Source of the DNA: Periplaneta americana
Lineage: Eukaryota > Arthropoda > Insecta > Blattodea > Blattidae
NCBI RefSeq assembly: GCF_040183065.1
Contig: NC_091120.1
Location: 170,210,488 to 170,274,487 of the forward strand
DNA: 64,000 nucleotides
Reading direction: 5' to 3'
In this document: piece after piece, positions 10,909 to 22,873 of the stretch
Position numbering within the stretch: position 1 is the first letter of the stretch
Layout of the letters: every line of letters begins with the position of its first letter
Notes under the pieces: generated by a model
What the model was told of the DNA's origin: nothing
The model's input: only the letters and a program-made list of their open reading frames with translations
Databases searched by the model: none
Translations under genes and position numbers: made by a program

Positions 10909-12660
10909 TAGACTCATGTCGAAAATTATTATATTGGTGGGGGGGGGGGGGAGGGGAATACATCAACCTCAAATTATGGAAAACTTATTTTTAAGATAAA
11001 AAAAGTAAAACCCACAATCTGGCAATCCTAGTGCATACCATGGGAGAATTTTGTTGGTAGAAGTATCAAACAAAAACATAACGTCTGCAGGCTGTGGCTA
11101 ATGAATGAATAGCATTTAAATGCAATTGGATGGAAAAGTTTTTCTCATACTCCTCCATGTGCCATTGAATACAGCGTCTTGTATATTTTGACTGCAGTAT
11201 TGTCTCCTCCAAGAATTTCATAATTGTTACTATGTAACTTCTTCTATGTAATCGTGTTATGTTATTAGAGCGAAAGACTACAGTGGAATAGAAGTGGAAT
11301 ATTTGAACTCATCATCATGGCTTCAGGATTCAGTCATTCTCCTATGAAACTGCGTCTGCTATTCCCTAGGAATAAAGTGTGTCAGGAGCATGCATGGTGC
11401 TTACCACTTCATTCTGTACTGCTCAGGTCTGTAAAGCATGGGATTTCTACCTTCCTACCTCCTTTATGCCTGAATTGTGTGTTTATAGACATTTTACCTT
11501 ATATGAGAAAACTTGAATAAAATCTCCTGTAACATATTTTACTTCATGTTTCACTTCATACATTAATTTCTTTTTTCTTCAGAAGTTTTATGTAAAATAA
11601 ATTTTTCTCCAGTATGTGCCTCGAAAAATTAAGTATTAATTCCAAAATCGTGTCCAGATTATAAGAATACTCAATTCAGAATTATATAGCTCACTTTTTA
11701 CAAGTACTTGAACATCATCCATGACATAAATTCCTGTAAAATTTTTCTTTCTGCTGTCTCTTCGGTAGAAGAGAAGGGTTACTATGAAGAAAATGTTGGT
11801 TCTCTCACTTTCTATCAGTCTTGTTTATAGAAACATTTGCTTTTGTCGGAGAAGATTTAATTTATCTTTAGTATCTGGAACTTGTACTGGAACAGAATGT
11901 GTTACACCAGTTACTGTATGAAGCAATCCTTAAGATTCCGTGGATAACATCACTTAGAACCAGAGAATAAATGGCTGCGTTCAGCTGGGACAGTGCCAAT
12001 TCAGCTATTCATTTTTGCTGAGTTACAGCAGCTGTGAGTTCCTGAACGACCATTGCAAAATGTCTGCTGTGTTACAAAGAAACATGCTGCTATTGTTCCA
12101 TCTACTCCGGAATATATGATACCATTGGTTGTTGCCTAACCCCTCCACTTTCGCTGGCTAGCAGCAGGCTTGCAGCAAAAAAAAATTTGCTACGAAAAAT
12201 GGCACCCGCTATTTCAGCGTTGTCGGCCAGCAAGGCGTTCAATGCTGTTGCTATTTCAGCGCTACCTCAGCACTGTCCTGGCTGAATGCCACCAATAATA
12301 CATAGGTAAAATTATTCACCACTTTATCAAATTAGTTTTGCGAGCTTGATGTTTCCTTTCATCTAATGTAGTGAATAATATATAAAAATAAATTACATAG
12401 AAGCAGAACTTCTTGTACCTCTATGTGGGTCTAGTATAGTGAAGGTGAGGATGAGTTTTAGTCTCCATATATATTGAAATTCTTTCGAAATTCAGTGTTA
12501 GTGCCTGCAGCATTGTTGAATTGTAGAGATGAATATTATTTTTAATACATACCTACGTTAAAAATCTAATTTATGGTCAGAGTCAAAAATTTATTTTGAT
12601 GTCAAATTTCTGCTTTCAGGAAACAATATTTACAAGCTTTTTTTTTTTTTTTATTGACAT
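10909..12660. other. Non-coding stretch with a G-run
   Basis: Contains a pure run of 12 G plus flanking G/A at about 10937-10955, a T-run ending at 12651, and no recognised gene. The 67-codon frame at 11317 shows no domain. Confidence 0.45.
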
Positions 12661-12673
12661 TTCTTAAAGATTG

Positions 12674-13027
12674 GTCCCGTGCCGTGGCGTCGCAGTCTAA
12701 GGCATCCTGCCTAGGACTTGCGTTACGGAATGTGCGCTGGTTCGAGTCCTCATGGGGGAAGAAATTTTCTCATGAAACTTCGGCCAGTGTATGGAACCGG
12801 TGCCCACCCAGCATCGTGATGCACTTGGGGAGCTACGATAGGTACCGAAATCCGGTTGCGAATACCAGCTATAACGGCTGGGGGGATCATCGTGCTAACC
12901 ACACGATACCTTCATTCTGGTTGGATGATCGTCCACCTCTGCTTCGTCATGTGGGTGTGAGGCCAGCAGCCGGCTGGTCAGTCTAGGCTCTTCACGGGCT
13001 GTAGCGTCACGGCTTATTATTATAATA
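12674..13027 (+). mobile_element. SINE family 3, full length
   Basis: tRNA-derived head with GTGGCGTCGCAGTCTAAGGC (A-box region) and GGTTCGAGTCC (B box), a GAAATTTTCTC motif right after the tRNA-like part, then a body of about 260 bp ending TTATTATTAT. The perfect 13-bp repeat TTCTTAAAGATTG flanks it (12661-12673 and 13028-13040), so the copy is complete. Confidence 0.92.
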
Positions 13028-13040
13028 TTCTTAAAGATTG

Positions 13041-14454
13041 AAATGATCTTTAAAGGTAATCTTGTTACAGTTTTTCTAATATTTAATTTCAGAAACACAA
13101 GCGTCGATGTAAGGTACATGGATGTGGTGATGTTGGCAAGCTTGAATAGAAGACCTAAACTTCGACTGACCTTCATAATATGAATCACATCTACAGTATA
13201 ATGATTGGTGTAATACTGTAATTTTGACTTCTGTTTTGTGATGTTAGAGCAGATTCTAAAGTTTTTTGTATTGTTGGCAAATAAATTTTGGACGTTGTTG
13301 CAGTTCATGGACATAGCACAGATTGTAGATTTTGAAGTTCAGAGTGCTGTGTTGCCTCTGAAAATAATACTTTCTTGTCATTTAATCAGCACAGACATCA
13401 CTTCGTAGATAAAAGAAAGTAGTCTTTAAACAGGGTAGACATTAATACTGATCTTTATTCTAATTTTAAATTACACGAGTATCACAAGTTATAAACGCGT
13501 CTTCTAACAACTTCAATGTGATTTTTAGTTAATGTTGACATTTTTTTTAAATTTGTATTTAAAATCAAATTGTTTGCTGAACTAATAGTGTAACTCCTGT
13601 GCAGTCTCTTATATTGAAAATAGTTTTGGATTGTATATAATAGTAGTGTTATAAGGTGCAGAGTTGTATATTTTTTAATTATCCTTCACGCTGCCAAAGT
13701 TTCATACTGTATTGCTGTTGATCCTGTGTTCTGGAACAGTGATTCTCGACCATTTTGAAAATTTGACATTTTTTCTCATTTCAGCAAACGAAAATATTTC
13801 ATGTAGAGTTTGAGTAAGTTTTGATATTAAACTGATTAAGTATAAATTCAGTTATTTTATCATTTAGTATGAAAAATAGAAAAGTGATCTCGTTGAGAAT
13901 GCTGTTGCAGAAGAAAGTTGGCAGGGTAATTAATGATTGTACAACTTGAATGGTTTCTAAACTGAGGATCGTGAGGATCCGTTGTTACGTCTTCATGAAA
14001 GTTAAACTTCAGAATTTGTTTTATATTTTAATCAGAAAAAAAAAATAGTGAACACTTGCATTTTATTGAAGATATAATTTCATTATTATTATTACTATTA
14101 CTATTATCATTGTGTATGATTTGTAGGTTGTATAATGTGTAAGTTATGGAGAGTCCATTTTAATTTTTTGTGAATACAAAATAATAAAAAAAGCTCAAAA
14201 TGAAAGTAATAGCAAAAAAACCCAAAATGTGCTGATGTTTTCATTATTTTTTACTTTCTCCTGCCATTTCCCATTTTCCTAAAGTTCAAGTTGAGCTGCG
14301 CTTCTAGAACTGGACGCCAAATGTCTTATTTTATAAACTTTGCCTTTCTTTCTTCCAAAAAAGTAATAAATTATTAAGTATTTGAAGTTCCTGCCATTTT
14401 ACTCATATATTTGTTAGTACATTTAATGAACAATACTTTACACTACTCTTGCAT
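13041..14454. other. Non-coding, nothing recognised
   Basis: AT-rich; includes a short (ATT)-like run near 14083-14110. The minus-strand frame 12895..13314 overlaps the SINE and has no recognisable domain. Confidence 0.45.
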
Positions 14455-14467
14455 AAATCCATCTATA

Positions 14468-14724
14468 GTCCACACCTGTGGAGTAACGGTCAGCGCGTCT
14501 GGCCGCGAAACCAGGTGGCCTGGATTCGAATCCCAGTCGGGGCAAGTTACCTGGTTGAGGTTTTTTTCCGGGGTTTTCCCTCAACCCAATACGAGCAAAT
14601 ACTGGGTAACTTTCGGTGCTGGACCCCAGACTCATTTCACCGGCATTATCACCTTCATATCATTCAGAGCTAAATAACCTAGATGTTGATACAGCATCGT
14701 AAAAAAACCCAATAAAATAAATAA
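14468..14724 (+). mobile_element. SINE family 1, full length
   Basis: Head GTCCACACCTGTGGAGTAAC, A-box-like TAACGGTCAGCGCGTCTGG, B-box-like GGATTCGAATCCC, the shared central module with CTGGTTGAGG and CCCTCAACC, the GGTGCTGGACCC body and an AATAAAATAAATA tail. The target duplication AAATCCATCTATA lies at 14455-14467 and 14725-14737. Confidence 0.93.
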
Positions 14725-14749
14725 AAATCCATCTATAGGCGCGATGCTG

Positions 14750-15133
14750 TTATTCCCGGCGTGACTCCTCCTCTTTGCTTACGTCTTAGGAAGTGAAGGG
14801 TCTATAAAGTCTAGGTAGGTAGTATTGTTCGCCATTTTTGTTCTTTCGTTGCCGAGCTACCATACAAGGAATCTATTTGCCACACCGTTAAACATCATCA
14901 TGTCGTAGCTCCTATGATAATAAATCAAACGCACTGTAATTCAGCAAATAATTGAGCTGCAAATAACGTCTTCGTGTGCTTTCTGCGAACGCCAACGTAA
15001 GAGCCAAGATGGCGGGCGATTATATTAAATATTTATCGAGCCTTAAGAAATTAATAACGTCTTCATCAGTGAATCACAAGATGCAAGTGTTTAAATGTAG
15101 CCGACCTGCAACGCAATTGTCTGCCGGAAATTA
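14750..15133 (+). mobile_element. Non-autonomous DNA element with TTATTYCCGGC ends (uninterrupted copy)
   Basis: Matches, in reverse orientation, 36377-36575 plus 37758-37924 with high similarity. Ends TTATTCCCGGCGTGA and, reverse-complemented, TAATTTCCGGCAGAC are short inverted repeats. No coding capacity. Positions 14917-14924 contain the single ATAATAAA that is the empty site for the hAT element found in the other copy. Confidence 0.78.
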
Positions 15134-15812
15134 GAACGACAGGACTATAACAAGGGATGTAATTGACCTCGAATGCCCAGAACCACATAAAACATGCTTA
15201 TAACATAAATCACTCATCACAATAGTGGTACGAGTCATTCTCATGCAAAGCTGTGTGTCTTATCACAAGAGATATTTGAATAATCACCTGTTCAAGATAT
15301 AAGAGAAGAATTTGGTAACATAAAGAAGCAAACTATCAATGTACTAGGACCAAAAATGCACATATTTCAAGGTCGTGACTACATTTTTACATTTCCCATT
15401 AACACTGCCACCGGGTATATACCCATTTGCAGTGTGAATAAATGCATACAACAGTTCTCAGAAAACCTTTGCTTAAAATAATTAAAATACCTGAACATCA
15501 AACTTGATTGTGTTGCACAACTATTCAGTCTTCAAAGTGCAGGTGTGGGATTTCAATGAAATGGTTAAAGCAAAGTGGAACTGAACTGTGATTGTGATTC
15601 AGATGATAATAAAGGTTAAACGGAAAGATCTTGTTTTAATGGTATGTTATTCTGTGTAAATTCATATTTAAATCGTCTTGAAAATGTGATTATTCATTGT
15701 AAATGTTCACATACTAGGAAAACAACTATGAAATACTCTTTTTTCCAAAAAAAAAGATAAAGTACATACCGGTACTGTAATGTATTTGACGTATTATATA
15801 ATGAGGTAATAT
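15134..15812. other. Non-coding, nothing recognised
   Basis: No gene or repeat identified. Confidence 0.4.
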
Positions 15813-15824
15813 CACAGTCTAGTA

Positions 15825-16673
15825 CATAGATGCACAAACAGTGCTCAGTGAATGCGCGTGCTCCTTCGGAGCGGGAGAGCTATGTTTACCGCTCGCCAAA
15901 ATGGAGAGGAAGATATGTCAGAATGACATAGACTTGCTATAAGTAGAGGAGAGGGAAACGACCACTCAGTTATGTAGTGGAGTGCAGTGTGTAGGCCTAT
16001 TCTCAGTAACTGTTTCACGTTGCTTACCTACTGCTACAGTACAGCATGGAGGAATCTAAAAGACGGAACATAACATTTAAAGATTTACAGCTCGAATTTA
16101 TTGATCTTCAGTGTGACCTAAGGGCTAAAGATCGTTTGAATAATACTACTAGCATGGTTGAGTTTTACAAGACTAAACATTAGCAATAATATCCACGACT
16201 ACACAGGCTGGCTGTGAAAATGATTGCTATGTTTGGCTCAACATTTATATTTGTGAGCAACTGTTTTCTATAATCAACTTTAATAAAGGCAGACATCGAA
16301 CTTCTGTAACTGATGTTTCATTACGATCAGTAGGCTACTGTTCCTTTCAGCTGCCAACAGCATAAAACCTCGTTTTGATGTACTGATAAATAAAAATATA
16401 ACAAAATGATACTGTACATTTAAGTAGCTATAGAATTTATATTATTTCTGTAAAATAAATTTTTCTTTATTAATTAATAATAATCCAAGATAGTTTTGCA
16501 AACACTGAACGGGAATTCATTTCATAAACACTCGTAATAGTACTTTCTTTTGTGTACATTTTGTACGAGATCACCCCTTCTTCCAGTCCACCCTATACAG
16601 AGCGCAGCTAATATCTGCATTCCGCTCATGAGCTGTGAGCTGGCTCGGAGAGCGCAAACCTTGTGCAGGCCTG
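15825..16673 (+). mobile_element. Deleted hAT element, family I copy A
   Basis: Flanked by a perfect 8-bp duplication GTCTAGTA (15817-15824 and 16674-16681). Ends CATAGATGCACAA and (reverse-complemented) CAGGCCTGCACAA are hAT-like. A second copy at 43064..44193 in opposite orientation has its own different duplication. Only a transposase C-terminal remnant remains, so it must have moved with transposase supplied in trans. Confidence 0.93.
16046..16375 (+). pseudogene. hAT transposase C-terminal remnant (ZBED5/GTF2IRD2-like)
   Basis: The frame from ATG 16046 to TAG 16183 (45 codons) includes LQLEFIDLQCDLRAKDRF and MVEFYKTKH, a signature just upstream of the hAT C-terminal dimerisation domain. 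Beyond the stop, shifted frames continue with KMIAMFGS, YICEQLFSIINFNKGRHR, SVTDVSLRSV and NSIKPRFDVLINKN, the conserved hAT dimerisation segment in which CEQLFS and the LTD-like motif are diagnostic. The DDE catalytic core is absent. The same stop position recurs in the 43-kb copy (TAA there), so the family amplified after inactivation. Confidence 0.85.
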
Positions 16674-16835
16674 GTCTAGTATATACAGTCACGAAGCTCA
16701 ATACGTAGTAAATATGCATCCATAGATAGTTGCTAACCACTAGGATCGCTAATATCGCCTCATTACAGAAAATTTGAACTAGTACTGGAACAGTCTATTG
16801 CTCCTAGCACCCTCACAACTCAAGCTTCGTGACTG

Positions 16836-18776
16836 ATAAGTTCCAAAGATTTAAAAAATACCGAAGACTGGGTAAATTTTCAGATTCTAGCAAATTATCA
16901 TTTGGTGTACATTTGCATGGAATTTACCATAAGGTTACCTGCATCCTAAACAATTTATTTACTGTAGCTTAAATTTCATTGTGTATTATGAATATGATGA
17001 AAACTCTTTGACATAATTGTAATGAAATTGTTATAATTGTTTAATATAACTTAACTTCTTATAATTCGGAATTGACACAATTCATATAACAGAAGGTAAT
17101 GTAATTTCTCATTATTACGTCAATGTAAAAACAGTTTTATTGTCCATAATCCTCAGCCTAGTTTAGGTTGGTGCAAGACACGTGTGAGATCAGATCTGTT
17201 TCGAATGGTTAGACTACACAATTTGTCCAAATACGAAAGAAAGGAAGTGTGGGAAACTGTGGATCTTGTTTTGAGTTTCGCATAACAATATTAACTGTGA
17301 GTTGTTTAGTCAACAGTCTCGAGACAGGTCTGAACCTCAAGTGATATCAACAAGGCATCACTTCCGAGGCAAATAGGCCAGGAAATAAAGGGGTATAGTG
17401 GCCAGTTCCTTTCCCCCCTCAATGTAAGAATCTTACCCGTTAAATAAAAGTAGTAAGATATGAATAACTTCCTGTTAGGGTAATTTTTTTAATTATGTTG
17501 CATGCTAAGAGGTTATTTGTGATTTTATAAGTGAAGTTTTTAAAAAATCCTTGTGTTATTTCTAAATAGGATTCTCTTGAAATTATTACCACCACCCTTC
17601 CTTATTTGCTCATATTAGTTGTATACTATCACCTTTTTTAAGGTATATGTACACCCACAAAACGCAAAAAATGATGAAAAATTAGAATTTTCAAAATATA
17701 ACTATTTTAATAGAGAATTTTGTCCTCTTTAATTTGATATAAAATTTTCGATTTATGCCTTATGGTTTTTCAGATAAGTCCCATTTTCCAAAATGCTGCG
17801 TCATCAGCCACGGTCACTTACTTTTGGAGTGATCTTCATAGCAGTCAATCCCCTCGTCCAGAATTGCTTGTAAAATAAACTTCTTTCTAGTCCCGAAATA
17901 GATGCATAGATATCTGGGCATGATCATTAGATTGAAAAAACTTTTTTACATAATGAAGTAATTTATAATCTTTTACTGTTAGTCATAAAACTGTAAATTT
18001 GTGTGTCAATGATGTACATCATTTTAGTAAAAGTCCAAAAGTAGAAATTAAAATTCTGAGGAGGATGGGCATAAACCCTGGGACAAACACCATCACAGGA
18101 TTTGTTGCATCAATGGAAATAGGGACAAAAATGCCAAAAAAAAACATTCAACAGCTGAAGTTAAAACAAGGAGGAGGTATTTGAGTGGCAGAAAGAAGCT
18201 GAAACTGGACCGACATGAAGCTGCTTAAGGGGTGACATATGATGATGGAGTCTTCTAGGCTCTGAAAGTTTGTGGCTCATGTCCTGCAAATAGTAATTTT
18301 AGAATATTTAATTCTTTCAAACATGATATCTCAGCCAAATATGGTGATACCAAGAAGATATTGGTGTCATTTTGAAGCTTGAAATGTCCCCCAGTGCCTG
18401 ACAAAGAGTAAAATAACATTAATATAATTAATAATTATCTGTGGATTTTTTACATGATTTATGCAACATAAAATATTATTGTAAGTTACACATATAGTAA
18501 TATTTAATTAATGTAAATAAAAATAAAAAATTGCTCTATGTCAGGCACTAAAGAATAGTTTTAGCTATAAAACAGTGAAAAAACTGTGGCTCTATCTTAA
18601 AAACTGCATGAGCTATCATGTTTCAAGTTGCATGTCAAAATTTTAAACAAATTAATTTGTATAAACAATTTAGACATAATTTCAAGGGATCTGTTCACTT
18701 CATTCTCTTTCTGGTACCATTCTCAATTGTATAAAAATTTTACAGAGCAAAATTATACAAAACAAAATTTTTTGTA
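16836..18776. other. Non-coding, with one unassigned repeat fragment and one weak frame
   Basis: The segment 17315-17420 (AGGTCTGAACCTCAAGTGAT through GGCCAGTTCCTTTCC) is a diverged match to 20905-21005, so it is repeat-derived. A 61-codon frame at 17999-18184 (MCVNDVHHFSKSPKVE start) followed by broken frames to about 18400 has no domain I recognise; possibly old transposon coding sequence. Confidence 0.4.
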
Positions 18777-18792
18777 TATAAAGGTGTACATA

Positions 18793-19109
18793 CGGAGAGC
18801 TTCACGCATTGTATTCTTCACCTGACATAATTAGGAACATAAAATCCAGACGTTTGAGATGGGCAGGACATGTAGCACGTATGGGCGAATCCAGAAATGC
18901 ATATAGAGTGTTAGTTGGGAGGCCGGAGGGAAAATGACCTTTGGTGAGGCCGAGACGTAGGAGGGAAGATGATATTAAAATGGATTTGAGGGAGGTGGGA
19001 TATGATGGTAGAGACTGGATTAATCTTGCTCAGGATATGGACCAATGGCGGGCTTATGTGAGGGCGGAAATGAACCTCCGGGTTCCTTAAAAGCCAGTAA
19101 GTAAGTAAG
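18793..19109 (+). mobile_element. 5'-truncated LINE 3' end with (GTAA)n tail
   Basis: Encodes ELHALYSSPDIIRNIKSRRL, RWAGHVARMGESRNAYRVLV, then a stop replacing a residue in the RP-rich linker, and DGRDWINLAQDMDQWRAYVR to MNLRVP. It ends with (AAGT)n. A 16-bp duplication TATAAAGGTGTACATA flanks it (18777-18792 and 19110-19125). It is the same family as 1581..1835 and 63165..63640. Confidence 0.92.
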
Positions 19110-19439
19110 TATAAAGGTGTACATATACCTTAAAGCCACTTCAAGCACTGCCTCCAAGTGTTAGAACTCTTGATTATCTTGCACTTCAAAAAGGATCATT
19201 AAATAAAGAATTTCTTACCTGTGGAACAATTATTTTCCCTAACTTTGATTATTACTATTTACTATAATGACAAAGGTTGTTCAGAGATGATACTATAATA
19301 TGGTGTAAATTGTAAACGAAAATTACAAATAGGCCTACTGTAATACTGAAGGACAGTGGCATACCGGTACGCAGAATTTTGTCAATGGGGTGGCTAGTAT
19401 TAAAATTGTTTACAAATTACATTACTGATTTTACTCTTA

Positions 19440-20503
19440 CTGGCTTTCCACTTTACAGCAGTTCGCCTTTGATTCCTGCTTTCCAGAGCTTCCTATTCTC
19501 CCACTGTCCCTCTTCCATGCCCCTCTTCACCATGTATGTGTGTATTCCTTCATACCATGTCTTTCTAGCTCTTCCACGCTTTCTTCTTCCTGGCACGGTC
19601 CAATTGAGGATACATTTAGGCCACCCTTCCTCCAACATCCGTTGTGCATGTCCATACCACTGTAAAGACCTATTTTCTATTCTGTCCATAACAGTTTCAT
19701 CTGCATCTATTTCTTTCCTAATATATGTGTTTCTTACATGTTGTAGTCTGGATATACTTCTTCGCAATCCATCCATTTCTGCTACCAACACCTTTTTCTG
19801 CATTTTTTCACTTATTTTCCAACTTTCTGAACCATATGTAAATGTGCTTTCTATTATTGTTTTTAGAATATACTGTTTTGTATTTCTAGTCATGTCCCTA
19901 CTCCACAAAACACAATTCAGGGATCTAATCGCTTTCTTAGCACAATTTACTCTTTTAATAATATCTTTTTCACACGTGCCAGATTTGTCAATAATGGATC
20001 CCAGGTATTTGAATTCCTCAACACATTTAATTGTGACATCATTTATCTGTAGAAATACCTCCAATTACCATGTATTCTGGTTTAGTAATATTTATTATCA
20101 ACCCACCTGCTTCAAATACATCCATTAATTTACAGACCATATATCCTATGTCGTCTTTATCCTGTCCTATTATAACCTGGTCATCTGCAAATAGTAAATT
20201 GTGCATTAACCGATCATTGATATTCACTCCCATTCCTCTGCATGACTTATTCCACCTTATCAGTATATCTTCTAGAAATATCTTAAACGGTATTGGTGAC
20301 ATCCCGCATCCCTGTCTTAATCCTTTTGTTGTAATGAATTCTGATGATAACCGATTTCCGACTTTAACACATGCCTTTTATTCATACATCCTTTTTATAA
20401 AAGTAATGAGAGCTTTAGGGATTCCATATTGCTCCGTGGACACCCAAAGTCTGTTGATAGGTATAGAATCATAGGTCTTTTCAAGGTCGATAAATAACAA
20501 TTG
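19440..20503 (-). pseudogene. Non-LTR retrotransposon reverse transcriptase, degenerate
   Basis: Reading the minus strand from 20503, the frame contains FIDLEKTYDSIP (RT motif with the first catalytic Asp), a stop after KRMYE (near 20380), GLRQGCGMSPIPF (fingers/palm motif), LLFADDQVIIG (catalytic FADD box), then the thumb. Near 20050 the frame shifts and continues VTIKCVEEFKYLGSIIDKSG, YGSESWKISEKMQ and RSLQWYGHAQRM before GRRKRGRARKTWYEG and the stop at 19453. The upstream endonuclease and N-terminal RT are missing: the copy is cut at 20503 next to a MITE. One stop and at least one frameshift show that it is inactive. Confidence 0.92.
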
Positions 20504-20504
20504 A

Positions 20505-20729
20505 GTCCACTGCAAGAATGATGGATGTCACTTTCTTGTCGAAAATGAACCAAGACTGTCAGTGCATAGCTTAACACATGTAGAATGTACATAGAGAGTT
20601 ATATGGCATTAACACTGATAGTCATTGTCATTGTCCAGTTAAGCTTTGAGAACTAAGCATTTCAAACTTTCAATTGCTTCTCCTGAAAAACGTATTCCAA
20701 ATGACATCCATCATTCTTGCAGTGGACTC
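20505..20729. mobile_element. 225-bp MITE with 27-bp perfect terminal inverted repeats
   Basis: The left terminus AGTCCACTGCAAGAATGATG (continuing GATGTCA) is exactly repeated as its reverse complement at the right end (about 20700-20727). There is no coding content. It abuts the truncated end of the reverse transcriptase at 20503, so it either inserted there or replaced the upstream part. Confidence 0.85.
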
Positions 20730-20764
20730 TTCAATTTATATTACCGGTATTTTAAATTTTGTGT

Positions 20765-20765
20765 A

Positions 20766-20810
<45 letters not shown>

Positions 20811-20812
20811 GG
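20765..20812. repeat. (ATT)n microsatellite
   Basis: About 15 uninterrupted ATT/TTA units. Confidence 0.97.
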
Positions 20813-21069
20813 TATATTTATTAATATCATTATAAAATCTTTGGAAAGTAATTGGCTTCATTTTATTACAAGGTCGATACTAGACGGTAGATCTCTGTTC
20901 TTCAGTCAACTGTCCAAAGACAAGTTTGAACCTCACAAGTGATACCAAGAAGGCACCACTTATGAGGCAACTAGGCCAGGAGATAATGTGGCCAGTTCCT
21001 TTCCTCCTCCATTGCATACATCGCCGACTAGTAACATATTACACTAGTCAGACTTCAGATGCATACAAA

Positions 21070-21915
21070 CAATTGAGGACGTCACCCGAATAAGGGCGTA
21101 TGGAGCAAAATGTAGTTATGATATAAATTAATTTCAATGTTTGTCAGCTGTCAGGTTGACCATAGTTGTGTCGAAAAACTTTTTCGACACAACTCTGACA
21201 GCTGACAAACATTGAAATTGGTTGATATCAGAACTACATTTTGCTCTATATGCTCTTAATCCAATTTTTGAATCTTGCGTACACCACTTTTAACACGTGA
21301 ATGTAATTAATTGATGAACTAGTGGACTTACTCGTGTTAAATATGTAATATTCGTCCGGCTTACAGCTGTTTCAGTGCATCACGCACCATCATCAGAGTC
21401 TACTAGATCGCGGCATCATCTCGAACTTCTCTGCCTGTTAGGAGGGTGTGTTTTATTGTTGGAATGTGTTGGATTGTGGAGTCGAATAATGTGTGTGTAC
21501 TGAAATTGATCTGTGTGTTGAGGATTTGATCAGGGTGTGTTTTAGTGTGTTTGTATATTTCGTGGAAATCCTACACACACAACCCAAGAACCAAAAACTC
21601 AACACACTAGAACAATACGAAATATACAAACACACTAAAACACACCCTGATCAAATCCTCAACACACAGATCAATTTCAGTACACACACACACTATTCGA
21701 CTCCACAATCCAACACATTCCAACAATAAAACACACCCTCCTAACAGGCAGAGAAGTTCGAGATGACGCCGCGATCTAGTAGGCTCTGATGATGGTGCGT
21801 GATGCACTGAAACAGCTGTAAGCCAGACGAATATTACATATTTAACACGAGTAAGTCCACTAGTTCATCAATTAATTATATACGCTCTTATTCGGGTGAC
21901 GTCCTCATTTGTTCT
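21070..21915. repeat. Multi-tier giant palindrome (foldback element)
   Basis: Outer arms GAGGACGTCACCCGAATAAG at 21074 and its reverse complement near 21890-21909 enclose a large inverted repeat with arms of about 260 bp (21301-21563 and 21620-21884) around a spacer of about 55 bp. The left side additionally holds an independent smaller hairpin (about 21090-21265, stem TTTCAATGTTTGTCAGCTG). The paired frames on the two strands within the arms are mirror translations, not genes. Confidence 0.9.
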
Positions 21916-22091
21916 TCCTCTGACACATATCGTCAAGCGAGATGTACTGCCTGATAATAGATGTACATATCAGCCAGAACCTCAATCAGAGGAATGGTAG
22001 GTCTATCTATAATAAAAAAATAGCATTGTTATAATTCGAACGTGCCTGCTGAAGGAGAAAACCTGCTCTACACTAGGCCTACTGTCTGAGC

Positions 22092-22255
22092 TACAAAACC
22101 TTTTACCGAGATTTTCCCCAGCCGTAAGACGAATGTCAGGTAATCTATGGCGAATCCTCAGCCTCATCTCTGCAAATACCATATCACTATCATCAATCCC
22201 ATTGACGCTAAATAATCCAGTAGTTGATACAGCGTCGTTAAATAACAAAAAAAAA
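22092..22255 (+). mobile_element. SINE family 2, 3' half
   Basis: Matches family 2 from the central module (CGAGATTTTCCCCAGCCGTA) through GGTAATCTATGGCGAATCCT to the GTTGATACAGCGTCGTTAAA tail. The tRNA-like head is missing. Confidence 0.85.
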
Positions 22256-22873
22256 TTACAAAACTCAACTTCACAAGGTATCGAAGCCTGATGTCTTTGA
22301 TAAGAAGTCGACAACTGAAAATCATTAGTTACAAACATTCCAGAAGGAACATAGATGATAGCTTGTACTGTTTTTCTCTGCGTTAATGTTTGATAGACTG
22401 ATCATTTATTGTTGCACTTGTACCAGGGTTACTTATCCTCTTCTCGAAGAATAACAGTGATTCAGACTTTCTTCGAGAGTGCATGTATAATACCATTGCA
22501 CCTGTCAAAACATGTCGCGTGGGTGCCCCTGACCGCAGCTTCGAGCACGTGGTGATTCCGAACAGGATGTTTAGTTGCAGCAAATGGGTTTTATAGACCA
22601 GTTCCTCCTCATATTTGACGACGTTTTTGTCAAGTGCAACGAGTCCTTCTAGCCAAGGCCCCCCACTCATCTATTTCTTACACAGGTTTTGTTATATTTT
22701 GAGATAAGTTGGGCCCTTTTAGCCATTGTATAATTAATTTTTAATCAGATTTGTAGAACATGCTATTACTAAGGTCGGGAATTAGGGTAACATAAATTTT
22801 CAGGACTATTATTTCTATTTTCTATAAACGCAATGTAACTAATTTACAGGATCTGTACAGTATACATAGATAT
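22256..22873. other. Non-coding, nothing recognised
   Basis: No gene or known repeat; weak minus-strand frames only. Confidence 0.4.

Larger units (their letters stand above)
15813..16835. mobile_element. TIR repeat ('CAGTCACGAAGC' MITE) split by a hAT insertion
   Basis: Segments 15813-15824 and 16674-16835 together match the uninterrupted copy at 26634-26815 in reverse orientation. Inner terminal repeats are CAGTCACGAAGCTC at 16686 and, reverse-complemented, CAGTCACGAAGCTTG ending at 16835. The ACAGTCTAGTA segment before the break is continuous with TATATA-AGTCACG in the other copy. Confidence 0.82.

Noticed and set aside
19379..20128. 249-codon plus-strand open frame as a membrane protein
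   Set aside because: It is the antisense of the reverse transcriptase frame; its hydrophobicity is a by-product of the complementary strand.
20646..20942. Poly-tyrosine protein
   Set aside because: A translation of the (ATT)n microsatellite.
21493..21807. Paired frames with near-identical translations on both strands
   Set aside because: A mirror effect of the giant palindrome.
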